From positions 284,471 to 348,470 of the forward strand of contig NZ_CP147519.1 in assembly GCF_037201965.1 (NCBI RefSeq): a stretch of DNA of 64,000 nt. Direction: 5' to 3'. The position numbers were made by a program, and so were the translations under genes. How positions within the stretch are numbered: the first letter of the stretch is position 1; each line of letters starts with the position of its first letter. Source of the stretch: Spirosoma sp. SC4-14. GTDB lineage: Bacteria; Bacteroidota; Bacteroidia; Cytophagales; Spirosomataceae. Positions 18,957 through 27,084 of the stretch are shown in pieces. Under the pieces are notes generated by a model. The model ran no database searches, was not told where the DNA came from, and saw only the letters and a program-made list of their open reading frames with translations.

Positions 18957-20210
18957 ATGGCTAAATCAAAAAACCAGCTGGCTATTATTCTGATTACAAC
19001 TCTGTTTTTTCTATGGGGATTTGTGCTCAACCTGAATCCTATCCTGATTCCGCACCTGAAAAAAGCGTGTCAGTTGAGCGACCTGCAATCGGCCCTGATC
19101 GACTCGGCATCCTACATTGCCTATTTCCTGATGGCGCTCCCAGCGGGGTTATTTATGAAACGTTTCGGGTATAAATCCGGCATTACGCTGGGCCTCGTCC
19201 TGTTTGCCTTTGGTACGTTTTTATTTTATCCAGCGGCTGAGCTGCGGCTGTTCAGTTTCTTTCTGGTAGCGCTGTTCATTATTGCCAGTGGGCTGACGCT
19301 GCTGGAAACAGCTGCCAATCCCTACATCACCGTACTCGGCGATGCCGATACGGCCACCCAGCGGCTGAACTTTGCGCAGTCGTTCAATGGGCTGGCGGCT
19401 TTTCTGGCCCCGCTAATGGGCGGAACGTTTATCCTGTCGGGAAATACCCTGACGGAGCAACAGCAACAGGTGATGTCTGCCGACCAACTGAATCAATACC
19501 TGACCAACGAAGCCGCTTCGGTGGAGGTGCCGTTTGTGGTGATCGGTGTTGTGGTGCTGGTGGTGGCGGTATTTTTCTGGCGAACACCATTGCCTGACAT
19601 TACAGAAGAAGCCGAAACGACAGACCAGGCTGAAGGATCAATTTTTGCGGAGAAAAACCTGATTATTGGAGTTGTAGCCCAGTTTTTTTATGTCGGTGCG
19701 CAGGTGTGTATCAGTAGTTTCTTCATTCGTTTCTCGGATCGGGTGGCAGGAATCAACGAAAAAACAGCGGCCCTGTACTTATCCGTCGCGTTGCTGGGGT
19801 TCATGATCGGCCGTTTTTTTGGCACCTATCTGATGCGCTTCGTGGCTCCCCCGCGGCTGTTGGCTGTCTACAGCCTGATCAATGTTTGTTTGCTGCTGGT
19901 TGCCGTACTGGCACACGGACTGATAGCCGTTTATGCCCTGATTGGCGTCGAGTTTTTCATGTCGATTATGTTCCCGACCATCTTCGCTCTCAGTATCCGG
20001 GGGCTGGGTGCCAAAACAAAAATTGGGTCTTCGCTGGTCATTATGGCGATTGCAGGTGGGGCTGTTTTTCCCGTCATCATGGGAAAGGTGTCGGACCTGA
20101 CCACGATGCAAACGGCTTATATCGTGCCTGCGCTCTGCTTCTTCGTCGTCTTCTATTTTGCCCTGCGCCATTATAAAGCGGAAAACGTTCAACTAGCCGT
20201 CACCCATTAA
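18957..20210 (+). CDS. fucP: FucP-type L-fucose:H+ symporter (MFS sugar permease)
   Basis: Inner-membrane major-facilitator permease of the FucP family, which imports L-fucose with a proton. The 417-aa protein has about 12 hydrophobic helices, the FucP-like start LITTLFFLWGFVLNLNPILI, and the characteristic LLETAANPYITVLGDADTAT segment between helices 4 and 5. A short MFS loop FMKRFGYKSG follows helix 2. It is the first of five same-strand genes (mutarotase, SDR, GH29, zinc dehydrogenase) whose contents all fit L-fucose use, so fucose is a better guess than glucose or galactose, which related permeases can also carry. The gene starts 75 bp after SusD and may be part of the same transcript. 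Confidence 0.85.
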   Translation: MAKSKNQLAIILITTLFFLWGFVLNLNPILIPHLKKACQLSDLQSALIDSASYIAYFLMALPAGLFMKRFGYKSGITLGLVLFAFGTFLFYPAAELRLFSFFLVALFIIASGLTLLETAANPYITVLGDADTATQRLNFAQSFNGLAAFLAPLMGGTFILSGNTLTEQQQQVMSADQLNQYLTNEAASVEVPFVVIGVVVLVVAVFFWRTPLPDITEEAETTDQAEGSIFAEKNLIIGVVAQFFYVGAQVCISSFFIRFSDRVAGINEKTAALYLSVALLGFMIGRFFGTYLMRFVAPPRLLAVYSLINVCLLLVAVLAHGLIAVYALIGVEFFMSIMFPTIFALSIRGLGAKTKIGSSLVIMAIAGGAVFPVIMGKVSDLTTMQTAYIVPALCFFVVFYFALRHYKAENVQLAVTH

Positions 20211-20215
20211 ATACT

Positions 20216-20545
20216 ATGAATCGATACTGTTTGGCTCTTGACCTGATTGATGACCCTACGCTGATTCGCCAATACGAGTACTATCATCAGAACGGCTGGC
20301 CTGAAATTAAAGCGAGTATTCTGGACGCGGGAATCCTCAATATGGAAATTTACCGAATCGGCAACCGGCTGTTTATGATCATGGATACCGATGCGTCGTT
20401 CAGCTTTGAAAAGAAAGCCGCCATGGATGCTGCGAACCCTAAAGTGCAGGAGTGGGAAACCCTCATGTGGACGTATCAGCAGTCGCTGCCGCAGGCAAAG
20501 CCCGGCGAAAAATGGCTGCTTATGGACAAGATTTTTCAGCTATGA
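20216..20545 (+). CDS. RhaM-family sugar mutarotase (probable L-fucose mutarotase)
   Basis: Small cytoplasmic enzyme of the RhaM family (COG3254) that interconverts the alpha and beta anomers of L-rhamnose or L-fucose. The 109-aa length and the motif YYHQNGWPEI, with its conserved His and Trp, fit the family well, as does IYRIGNRLFMIMD. It begins 5 bp after the fucP stop, indicating tight coupling. The anomer supplied would feed the adjacent dehydrogenase-like SDR, so an L-fucose role is inferred from context. The family itself is often annotated as L-rhamnose mutarotase, and the sequence alone cannot decide between the two. Confidence 0.85.
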   Translation: MNRYCLALDLIDDPTLIRQYEYYHQNGWPEIKASILDAGILNMEIYRIGNRLFMIMDTDASFSFEKKAAMDAANPKVQEWETLMWTYQQSLPQAKPGEKWLLMDKIFQL

Positions 20546-20665
20546 TCTGCGTTTTGGCCAAAGATCCAGAAGTAGGTTAACATATAGGTTGGTAATCAAG
20601 AAAGCCCCACCGGTTGCGTGACGGATTTCTCTTTTTTGGTATTTACTAAACAGAATGGATATATC

Positions 20666-21454
20666 ATGGATTTACAACTTGCTGGTAAAATTATTATCGT
20701 AACCGGCGGAGCCAGAGGAATTGGCGAAAGTATTGTTAAGGTATTGGCCGCCGAAGGAGCCGTTCCGGTCATTATCAGTCGAACGGAAGCCTATAACCAA
20801 GCACTTGTTTCGACTCTGAATACGGCAGGGTACCAAGCCGCTCAGTTTACGGCTGATCTGACGCATCCAGAGGAGGCTGAACGAGCCGTTGAGTTTGTGT
20901 TAATTCAGTTTGGCCGGATTGATGGCTTAGTGAACAACGCTGGCGAAAATGATGGGGTGGGCCTTGAACATGGTGATTACGAAGGTTTTATGGCTTCGCT
21001 TCATAAAAATTTGACCCACTATTACCTAATGGCGCATTTTGCGTTGCCTGCCTTGAAGGAATCGAAAGGGTCGATTGTCAATATTACCTCTAAAACCGCT
21101 GATACCGGTCAGGGAGGCACTTCAGCCTACGCGGCTGCTAATGGAGGCCGTAACGCACTTACCCGGGAGTGGGCGGTTGAATTGCTGAAGTATGGCATCC
21201 GGGTCAATGCCGTAGTCGTGGCTGAATGCTGGACACCTTTATACGAACGCTGGATTCAGACCCTGTCCAACCCAGATGAAAAACTGGCTTCGATTGTAGC
21301 GAATATACCGTTCGAAAACCGGATGACTACCCCTGAAGAAATTGCCAACACAACTGTATTTCTGCTATCCAGCCGATCCAGCCATACTACTGGCCAACTG
21401 ATCTATGTTGATGGAGGATATGTTCACTTAGACCGGGCCTTAGCCAACTCCTGA
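20666..21454 (+). CDS. SDR oxidoreductase, L-fucose-dehydrogenase-like, with Asn for the catalytic Lys
   Basis: Short-chain dehydrogenase expected to oxidise L-fucose to the lactone with NAD(P). I start it at the ATG 20666 (MDLQLAGKIIIVTGGARGIG), because the upstream GTG at 20618 only adds 16 residues with no fold. The 262-aa protein has the Rossmann motif TGGARGIG, the NNAG motif, Ser142 and Tyr155 at the usual spacing, and a C-terminal GQLIYVDGGY strand. The residue four after Tyr155, normally the catalytic Lys, is Asn159 (YAAAN). The stop codon overlaps the GH29 start (TGATG), so the two are translationally coupled. The product assignment rests on context and overall resemblance. Confidence 0.8.
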   Translation: MDLQLAGKIIIVTGGARGIGESIVKVLAAEGAVPVIISRTEAYNQALVSTLNTAGYQAAQFTADLTHPEEAERAVEFVLIQFGRIDGLVNNAGENDGVGLEHGDYEGFMASLHKNLTHYYLMAHFALPALKESKGSIVNITSKTADTGQGGTSAYAAANGGRNALTREWAVELLKYGIRVNAVVVAECWTPLYERWIQTLSNPDEKLASIVANIPFENRMTTPEEIANTTVFLLSSRSSHTTGQLIYVDGGYVHLDRALANS

Positions 21455-22809
21455 TGAAAACGTTTTTTACCCTTCTGCTGGTTGTCATAAGCCTGCCGGG
21501 TAGTTACGGCCAGACACCGCAAACCACCAACAAACCCGAGCGCGTGGCCTGGTTTCAAGACCTGGGCTTTGGTATGTTTATTCACTGGAACGTCGATGTA
21601 GCACTCGGAACCGTGATTAGCCATTCCCTGGCCGGCGCATCTGACGATTACGTAGAACGGTACATCAACGAGCTTCCGACCTATTTCAATCCCAAACGAT
21701 TCGACCCCGAAGAGTGGGCCAAACTGGCTAAGCTGGCTGGTATGAAATACGTGGTGTTTACCGCGAAACATCACTCCGGGTTTTGCATGTTCAACACCAA
21801 AACAACGCCGTTCAATGTGATGAATACGCCTTTCGGCCGCGACATCACGAAAGAACTAGTGGACGCTTTCCGCAAGGAAGGGATTGCTATTGGCCTGTAT
21901 ATTTCGCCGGAGGATTTCTATTTCCTGCACACCCACAACCTGCCTATTGGCCGATTACAGCATCCGCAGCACTACCCGGCTAAAAATCCGGAATTAATGG
22001 CCTATGACAAACAGCAGGTAAAAGAACTACTGACCAATTACGGTAAAATTGACATTATGTTTTTCGATGGTCCGGGTGACGGACTGCGGGAATACGCCTG
22101 GTCGCTGAATCCCGATCTGGTCATCACCCGCGACCTGATGAAAACGCCGGAGCAAACCACACCCGACCAGCCATTGCCCCGACCCTGGGAAGCCAACTAT
22201 ACGATGGGGACAGACTGGCAGTTTAAACCCACCAACGACCCGCAGAAAACCGGTACTGAGATTATCAATATGCTCATCGAGATTCGGGCGAAGGGCGGTA
22301 ATTTCCTGTTAAATGTTGGCCCCAAACCCGACGGTGAGATTCAGATCGAGCAACAGAACCTGCTTCGTGAGGTGGCGCTCTGGCATTTTGTCAATGGCGA
22401 GTCGATTCATGCCGTTAAGCCCTTGCCGGTCATTCGGGATCACAACATCTGGTTTACGCAAACCAACGACGAGAAAGCCATTTATGCTTTTGTTACCCGG
22501 ACCAGTTTCGAGGACTGGAAATATGGTGACCGGCGGGATTTCCTGTTACCGATGCTGGAGGGCACTTCCCAGACAAAAGTGTGTGTGCTGGGTTATAAAA
22601 GTGAATTGGTTGAGTATAAAAACGGGTTCGATGCCAGTGTTCGAGTTGTACCAACGCCGTTAGGACTAGCTGTCAGTGCCATAAATGGGCAACGCCTATA
22701 CACTAATAATCGCTGGCCCAACGCAGTTGTGCTTAAGATTGAAGGCGCCACCTTTCGTCAGCCTCAGGCCGGAAAATCAGCACAGTCCACAATAGACGGC
22801 GCTAAATAA
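21454..22809 (+). CDS. GH29 alpha-L-fucosidase
   Basis: Exported retaining alpha-L-fucosidase that releases terminal L-fucose. The 451-aa product has a signal peptide ending SYGQ (about residue 22) and a GH29 barrel with GFGMFIHW, KYVVFTAKHHSGFCMF, and the nucleophile motif IDIMFFDGPGDG, where Asp205 is the likely nucleophile. FLLNVGPKPDGEI and a C-terminal beta domain follow. It overlaps the SDR stop by one base and is 17 bp before the zinc dehydrogenase. It would supply the sugar used by the surrounding cassette. At about 450 aa it lacks extra C-terminal binding modules. Confidence 0.92.
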   Translation: MKTFFTLLLVVISLPGSYGQTPQTTNKPERVAWFQDLGFGMFIHWNVDVALGTVISHSLAGASDDYVERYINELPTYFNPKRFDPEEWAKLAKLAGMKYVVFTAKHHSGFCMFNTKTTPFNVMNTPFGRDITKELVDAFRKEGIAIGLYISPEDFYFLHTHNLPIGRLQHPQHYPAKNPELMAYDKQQVKELLTNYGKIDIMFFDGPGDGLREYAWSLNPDLVITRDLMKTPEQTTPDQPLPRPWEANYTMGTDWQFKPTNDPQKTGTEIINMLIEIRAKGGNFLLNVGPKPDGEIQIEQQNLLREVALWHFVNGESIHAVKPLPVIRDHNIWFTQTNDEKAIYAFVTRTSFEDWKYGDRRDFLLPMLEGTSQTKVCVLGYKSELVEYKNGFDASVRVVPTPLGLAVSAINGQRLYTNNRWPNAVVLKIEGATFRQPQAGKSAQSTIDGAK

Positions 22810-22826
22810 AAGGAAGAATAAAAATT

Positions 22827-23843
22827 ATGGAATCTTTAATGTGTATCGCTCCTGGTCAGTTTATGTACCAGACCATTGATAAACCTGCCCTGACGCCTGG
22901 AAACGCTATTATCCACATTCAGCGGATCGGTATCTGCGGTACTGATTTACACGCTTTTGAGGGAACTCAACCCTTTTTTAGTTATCCCCGGATTCTGGGC
23001 CATGAGTTGGCTGGCCAACTGGTCGAAGCCGATGGGGCAGATGATTTTGCCATTGGTGAACCCGTTACGTTCATTCCCTATTTCAACTGTGGAACCTGCG
23101 TGGCCTGCCGGTCGGGTAAGCCCAATGGCTGCGTTCGTATTCAGGTAGCGGGCGTGCATATCGACGGGGGCATGGTTGAATACCTGTCAGTGCCTTCCTA
23201 TTCGCTGGTTCATGGCGAAGGACTTAGTTACGATGAGCTAGCCCTGGTTGAGCCACTGGCCATTGGGGCTCACGGGGTTCGCCGGGCCGATGTTCAGCCG
23301 GGCGAGGTTGTGCTGGTGGTGGGAGCAGGACCCATTGGATTGGGAACTATGGAGCTTGCTCGAATTGCCGGAGCTACCGTTATCGCGCTGGATATTAACG
23401 AGTCGCGGCTGGATTTTTGCAAAAAACGGCTGGGTGTCACCCACACAGTCAACGCGCAATCGCCGGATGTAGCCCAGCAACTGGCGGCTCTCACCAATGG
23501 CGATATGCCCACGGTAGTCATTGATGCCACGGGAAGTTTACGGGCCATCAACACGGCCTTTGCCTACCTGGCACATGGAGGGCGTTATGTGCTGGTAGGG
23601 CTGCAAAAAGGCGACATTAGTTTCGCGCATCCTGAGTTTCATAAGCGTGAAGCAACCCTGATGAGTAGTCGCAACGCAACTCGGTCTGACTTCGAACACG
23701 TAATTGCCAGCATGAAAAAAGGACTGGTTGATCCCACCACGTACATCACGCACAGGCTTGGCTTCCATCAAATACAAACCGAATTTGAACACTGGCTTGA
23801 CCCTGCCAATGGAGTGATCAAGGCGATGGTCGAAGGGCTGTAA
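22827..23843 (+). CDS. Zinc-dependent medium-chain alcohol dehydrogenase, sugar-acid/polyol type
   Basis: NAD(P)-dependent zinc dehydrogenase, 338 aa. Catalytic-zinc residues Cys37 (GICGTDLH), His59 and Glu60 (GHE) are present. So are all four structural-zinc cysteines (Cys88, 91, 94, 102), and a VGAGPIGLG Rossmann motif. In non-phosphorylative L-fucose pathways a dehydrogenase acts on 2-keto-3-deoxy-L-fuconate, and similar zinc enzymes oxidise L-galactonate; either step is possible here. It closes the fucose cassette. Only about 300 bp separates it from the mobile element, and no dehydratase or lactonase gene follows, so the cassette may have been cut short. Confidence 0.82.
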   Translation: MESLMCIAPGQFMYQTIDKPALTPGNAIIHIQRIGICGTDLHAFEGTQPFFSYPRILGHELAGQLVEADGADDFAIGEPVTFIPYFNCGTCVACRSGKPNGCVRIQVAGVHIDGGMVEYLSVPSYSLVHGEGLSYDELALVEPLAIGAHGVRRADVQPGEVVLVVGAGPIGLGTMELARIAGATVIALDINESRLDFCKKRLGVTHTVNAQSPDVAQQLAALTNGDMPTVVIDATGSLRAINTAFAYLAHGGRYVLVGLQKGDISFAHPEFHKREATLMSSRNATRSDFEHVIASMKKGLVDPTTYITHRLGFHQIQTEFEHWLDPANGVIKAMVEGL

Positions 23844-24146
23844 GCGGTATTCGGCCACAGGGTGCGGTTTATACTGATACGCATAAATAATATAGCGCCC
23901 CCGCTATGTGTATGTTTTGGGGCCTTGGGTTGCTCAAACTTTGCTGGCATACTGACGTTCGTACTAAACCGATCTGCTCGGCGACATAGTCCAAAACAAC
24001 CTGGAATGCCGGAATGAACAAGCAGCAGACTTGACGTTTACCCAGCTAACCGACGGACATTGCAGATCCGGTGTATATTGGTAGGGGAACAAGTAGTCTT
24101 ATTCAGGTAAATTCACATCTCCTGAACCGGAAAGCAGGTTGCGGTA
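23844..24146. other. Gap between fucose cassette and ISKra4-type element
   Basis: No convincing gene. There is one short hairpin at 23892-23907 (ATAGCG, loop CCCC, CGCTAT) just after the zinc dehydrogenase; without a clear U-run it is only a weak terminator candidate. An open stretch of about 37 codons near 23970-24083 has no start codon and no recognisable similarity, and could be gene debris from the mobile-element insertion. Confidence 0.35.
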
Positions 24147-24171
24147 GAGAGCATAAAAAAGCCTGGGGTCA
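24147..24171 (+). repeat. Left terminal inverted repeat of ISKra4-type element
   Basis: Twenty-five bases beginning GAGAGCATAAAAAAGCC and ending TGGGGTCA, reading inward. They match the inverted copy at 27010-27034 at 24 of 25 positions (C here, T there, at position 17). Confidence 0.85.
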
Positions 24172-24177
24172 GGCAAG

Positions 24178-25569
24178 TTAAGCAGCCATCGAAATGACCG
24201 CGCCCGAGTCCGCCCGAAACTGGGGATACTGTTTCTTAAACTCACCCTCCCAGTCATCATTTAAGACTTTGGTTCGCACTACCAGCATTTGATGGGCTCC
24301 CGATTTACTCCATTGCATTTGCTGTTTTTTCGTGAACCGCTTGGCCACTACATAATTGACCGTCGATTCAACAAACCCTGTCGAAATTACTTCCCCGTAC
24401 CGATAGCGTTCACTGTAGTCCACGATCAAATGAGTATTTTGCCGAATGTAGCTTTCCAACTCGCTGATATACCGGATGAGGGGTTTGATCTTGTCGTATT
24501 TGGTAGTGGCTTCCTGACGGTGTAGATCGGCATCCCAATCTAGATCATGGATCAGCTCTAACCCTTTGGTCGTGTTGCCGTGCCACAGATGCCACTTCGC
24601 GCTTTCTAACCGTTTTTGCATTTTCTCTCCATCCGCATCAACTTTGGTCAAACCCTGTAAATACTGTTGGAGGACCGTAAAACGCATGCTTAGGTGGAAC
24701 CAGTCCAAAATATGTTGAGCGTTCGGTGTCAGGTAACTTTGTAACTGCCGCAGATTGGCTGCGCCATCGGACAGAAAAACGACCCGCTGATTGCCTTGTA
24801 GTCCTTGTTGGTTCAATAACTCAGAAATGCGCTGTTTGGCTTGCTGATCATACCCTTGTACAAAGCCGAAACACTTAGCGGGCTGCTCTGCTGGAACGGA
24901 TTTGCCCACAATTACTTCAAAACAGGTCTTCTTCTGCGACCAGTCTCGCAGATAGCCCCCATCCACGCCCATAACTAGTGGGCCTTCAGCCTCAGTCACT
25001 GCACTTTGGCAGACAAGAAGATCTGCTGGGTTGGTTAAGGGAGCAACGCTTAAATGACTATCGACTTGACGAGCGACCTGTCCCAAATGATTTCGGATAG
25101 TAGCGGCATTAAGTTTTTTATCAACTGGCAACACGTCTTTAAGCAATGTAGCGGTTTGTGAATACGATAGCGAGGCAGCCCATTTCGTTTCCAGATAAAG
25201 CATTTCCGGTGTAGTACGCTGGGTAAGCAAGGAACGTAATGGGCTCACTGTTTGGGGTTTATCCAATAATTGAAAAACGGTGAATCGAGGACTTCTCAAC
25301 CGTACAGTACCAAATAGCGTTCTTAGGGTTAGGGGCCGATAATCTTTTAAAACTCGACTGGTTGGTAGCTTGGGTAATGCCTGTGCTAGAAAACAGTTGG
25401 CTTGTTGTTGAACGATTTGTGCTTGTAGCGCTTCGAGTAACTGCTTTGATTCAGGGAGCGATAAACCGATGTTGGCCACGTCCTGACACTCTTTATCGAA
25501 TGCCAAAACAGGCATGGTTTGAAGCGGTTCACCAGAAGCTTCAATGCTTAATGAGATGGTAAACTTCAT
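24178..25569 (-). CDS. tnpA: ISKra4-family DDE transposase
   Basis: Transposase that moves the surrounding element. The 463-aa product matches the ISKra4 family in length and layout. An N-terminal half has LRTLFGTVRLRSPRF and TPEMLYLETKWAASLSY. A catalytic part follows, with Asp in VMGVDGGYLRDW, Asp in VVFLSDGAANL, the HILDWFHLSMRF helix, and a late Glu in TGFVESTVNYVVAKRF. No frameshift or internal stop is present, so the gene looks intact. The serine recombinase gene ends only 5 bp upstream, so the two are probably made from one message. A role in moving the neighbouring Tn3 element is not implied. Confidence 0.9.
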   Translation of the reverse strand: MKFTISLSIEASGEPLQTMPVLAFDKECQDVANIGLSLPESKQLLEALQAQIVQQQANCFLAQALPKLPTSRVLKDYRPLTLRTLFGTVRLRSPRFTVFQLLDKPQTVSPLRSLLTQRTTPEMLYLETKWAASLSYSQTATLLKDVLPVDKKLNAATIRNHLGQVARQVDSHLSVAPLTNPADLLVCQSAVTEAEGPLVMGVDGGYLRDWSQKKTCFEVIVGKSVPAEQPAKCFGFVQGYDQQAKQRISELLNQQGLQGNQRVVFLSDGAANLRQLQSYLTPNAQHILDWFHLSMRFTVLQQYLQGLTKVDADGEKMQKRLESAKWHLWHGNTTKGLELIHDLDWDADLHRQEATTKYDKIKPLIRYISELESYIRQNTHLIVDYSERYRYGEVISTGFVESTVNYVVAKRFTKKQQMQWSKSGAHQMLVVRTKVLNDDWEGEFKKQYPQFRADSGAVISMAA

Positions 25570-25574
25570 AGTAG

Positions 25575-26204
25575 TCAGGGTTTTAGCATTATATACTCAT
25601 TGACTTTACGAACCGTATTTATCGATATATCGCACAATTTGGCCGTTTTGCGTATACTAAGCCCTGCCCGCAGGTTTCGGGCTACTGAAGTATATTTTTT
25701 CAGAAAAATCGTTTTCTCCTCCCTTGTTCCATCAGGGCGACCAATCTTCTTTCCTTGCCGTCGGGCTTCGTCCATGCCCGACAGAATGCGTTCGCGTAGC
25801 GTCTCTCGTTCCAAACGAGCGAATTCGGCCAGTAAGGTAAACAGGAACTGGGCCACGGGATTACGCTTCCCATTCCTGAGTGTCTCAATGCCAAAGTTTT
25901 GAACGTAAATGCTGACGCCCAACTGGGTTAGCTCTTCGACGACCTGCAAGACTTCAACCGTTGAGCGGCCTAACCGGGAGACTTCGCAAACCAACACTTT
26001 CTGAATAGCACCCTGACGGCTCAACAGCAATAATTCCTGAATCCCATCGCGCTCCTGGTTGGTACGCGCACCACTGACCTTCTCCGTAATCTCAGCCACT
26101 ACCTGTACCGATTGACTTTGGGCAATCGCTCGTAAGTCTTTCAACTGTCGTTGGTAGTCTTGTTCCTTCTTGGATACCCGAACGAAGATGGCGGCCTGTT
26201 GCAT
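25575..26204 (-). CDS. Serine recombinase (resolvase/invertase family) inside the ISKra4-type element
   Basis: Site-specific recombinase, 209 aa. The N-terminal catalytic domain has the nucleophile Ser11 (FVRVSKKEQD), VCEVSRLGRSTVEVLQVVEEL and FTLLAEFARLERETLRERI. A C-terminal Hin-type helix-turn-helix follows (GLSIRKTAKLCDISINTVRK). It differs clearly from the Tn3 resolvase at 27085-27669. Lying 5 bp from the transposase gene, and inside the same terminal repeats, it probably resolves cointegrates of this element. Most insertion sequences of this family, as far as I recall, lack such a gene. Intact. Confidence 0.88.
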   Translation of the reverse strand: MQQAAIFVRVSKKEQDYQRQLKDLRAIAQSQSVQVVAEITEKVSGARTNQERDGIQELLLLSRQGAIQKVLVCEVSRLGRSTVEVLQVVEELTQLGVSIYVQNFGIETLRNGKRNPVAQFLFTLLAEFARLERETLRERILSGMDEARRQGKKIGRPDGTREEKTIFLKKYTSVARNLRAGLSIRKTAKLCDISINTVRKVNEYIMLKP

Positions 26205-26257
26205 ACCCTAAAGCTACTCAACTGTATCAACTAAACCACTTGGTTATCTTGATACGG

Positions 26258-26968
26258 TTATGACTCGTCGGAATCATCCTCTAATTCATCGTAACAGCCC
26301 TGTGCCTCCCAAAAACCGGAGTTACCTTTAATTTGATACAGTTTTGCCAATTTTTGATTGATCGCTTTCAAGTCGAACCGTTCGGGTTGGTGAGTGAAAT
26401 ACCAGGCCGGCACATTATCTTCTAACGGGTTCTCGCCCGCTAGTAATCGTTCCATTAGTGTTTCTAACCAGTCATACGCCCAATACCGTTGTTCTTCAAT
26501 TCGGTGAGTGTACACGGTTGGGCCTCCTGTGTCCTCAGGTGGGCAAGCTCGTTTGCCTTCTAAGCAACGTGGATGCCGATAGCGACCATCATCAGGAGTT
26601 ATGGCTTCGATCCGCAGTTGATGAGCCCAACGGTCGTAATAATCATACAGGTAATGAAACGTGTCATTGGTACGTAGACCAAAATCACCCAGGCGAGTGA
26701 TCTGGGGAATACCCAGAAACTGATCGCCACCGGTATAATCGATACCATACTGACGCCCAAAAATCTGAAAGTAATGCAAGTGCCAATTGTCCCATCCCAT
26801 GACTAACTGGACAATATGGTGCAACTGAACCACCGTCGTATCTCCTCTGACGATGAACCGGCGATAGATTTGCGGGTTGATGCCAAGCAAATGAATTTTA
26901 AGCTGATAAAGGCACTTGTAGGGTTTGGCTGGAGCTGGTTGTGGAGTTGGGCGTTTTGTCTTTTTCAT
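26258..26968 (-). CDS. Plasmid pRiA4b ORF-3-like protein
   Basis: Protein of the PRiA4_ORF3 family (PF07929), found on plasmids and mobile elements; its biochemical function is not established. I start at the ATG 26968 (MKKTKRPTPQPAPAKPYK), giving 236 aa, because the longer frame to 27088 would run out through the terminal repeat and into the next transposon. The family core is clear: YQLKIHLLGINPQIYRRFIV, TVVQLHHIVQLVMGWDNWHL and FHYLYDYYDRW, then a Cys-containing stretch (CLEGKRACPPEDTGG) and DNVPAWYFTHQPERFD. It is a passenger gene, upstream of and co-oriented with the recombinase and transposase genes. Confidence 0.85.
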   Translation of the reverse strand: MKKTKRPTPQPAPAKPYKCLYQLKIHLLGINPQIYRRFIVRGDTTVVQLHHIVQLVMGWDNWHLHYFQIFGRQYGIDYTGGDQFLGIPQITRLGDFGLRTNDTFHYLYDYYDRWAHQLRIEAITPDDGRYRHPRCLEGKRACPPEDTGGPTVYTHRIEEQRYWAYDWLETLMERLLAGENPLEDNVPAWYFTHQPERFDLKAINQKLAKLYQIKGNSGFWEAQGCYDELEDDSDES

Positions 26969-27009
26969 CAGGGGAAGACAGCTTTCCCTAAAGTATGAAA
27001 ATCGTCGAT

Positions 27010-27034
27010 TGACCCCAAGCTTTTTTATGCTCTC
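27010..27034 (-). repeat. Right terminal inverted repeat of ISKra4-type element
   Basis: Inverted copy of 24147-24171 with one mismatch. Its outer edge lies only 6 bp from the left end of the Tn3-family transposon. Confidence 0.85.
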
Positions 27035-27040
27035 AATATA

Positions 27041-27078
27041 TAGGTCTATAGTGCAAAACGGGGCCAAAATGAAAATAG
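27041..27078 (+). repeat. Left 38-bp inverted repeat of Tn3-family transposon
   Basis: Reads inward as TAGGTCTATAGTGCAAAACG and then GGGCCAAAATGAAAATAG. It differs from the right end only at positions 3 and 8. Tn3-family repeats usually begin with G residues; here the GGGG is internal, so the exact outer border could shift by about 3 bp. Confidence 0.8.
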
Positions 27079-27084
27079 GGCTTC

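Larger units (their letters stand above)
24147..27034 (-). mobile_element. ISKra4-type insertion element with two passenger genes
   Basis: A 2888-bp unit bounded by 25-bp inverted repeats at 24147-24171 and 27010-27034 with one mismatch. Each end starts GAGAGCATAAAAAAGC and finishes TGGGGTCA. Three minus-strand genes fill it: a pRiA4b ORF-3-like gene, a serine recombinase and an ISKra4-family transposase, whose stop lies 6 bp from the inner edge of the left repeat. No matching target-site duplication is visible outside the repeats. From memory, the ISAzba1 subgroup of this family has lengths up to about 2.9 kb and makes no duplication, which would fit; not verified. Confidence 0.82.

Noticed and set aside
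23970..24083. An open stretch of about 37 codons between the fucose cassette and the ISKra4 element, considered as the tail of a truncated dehydratase gene.
   Set aside because: No start codon, no recognisable motif, and its composition does not resemble a dehydratase C-terminus; too short to call a pseudogene.
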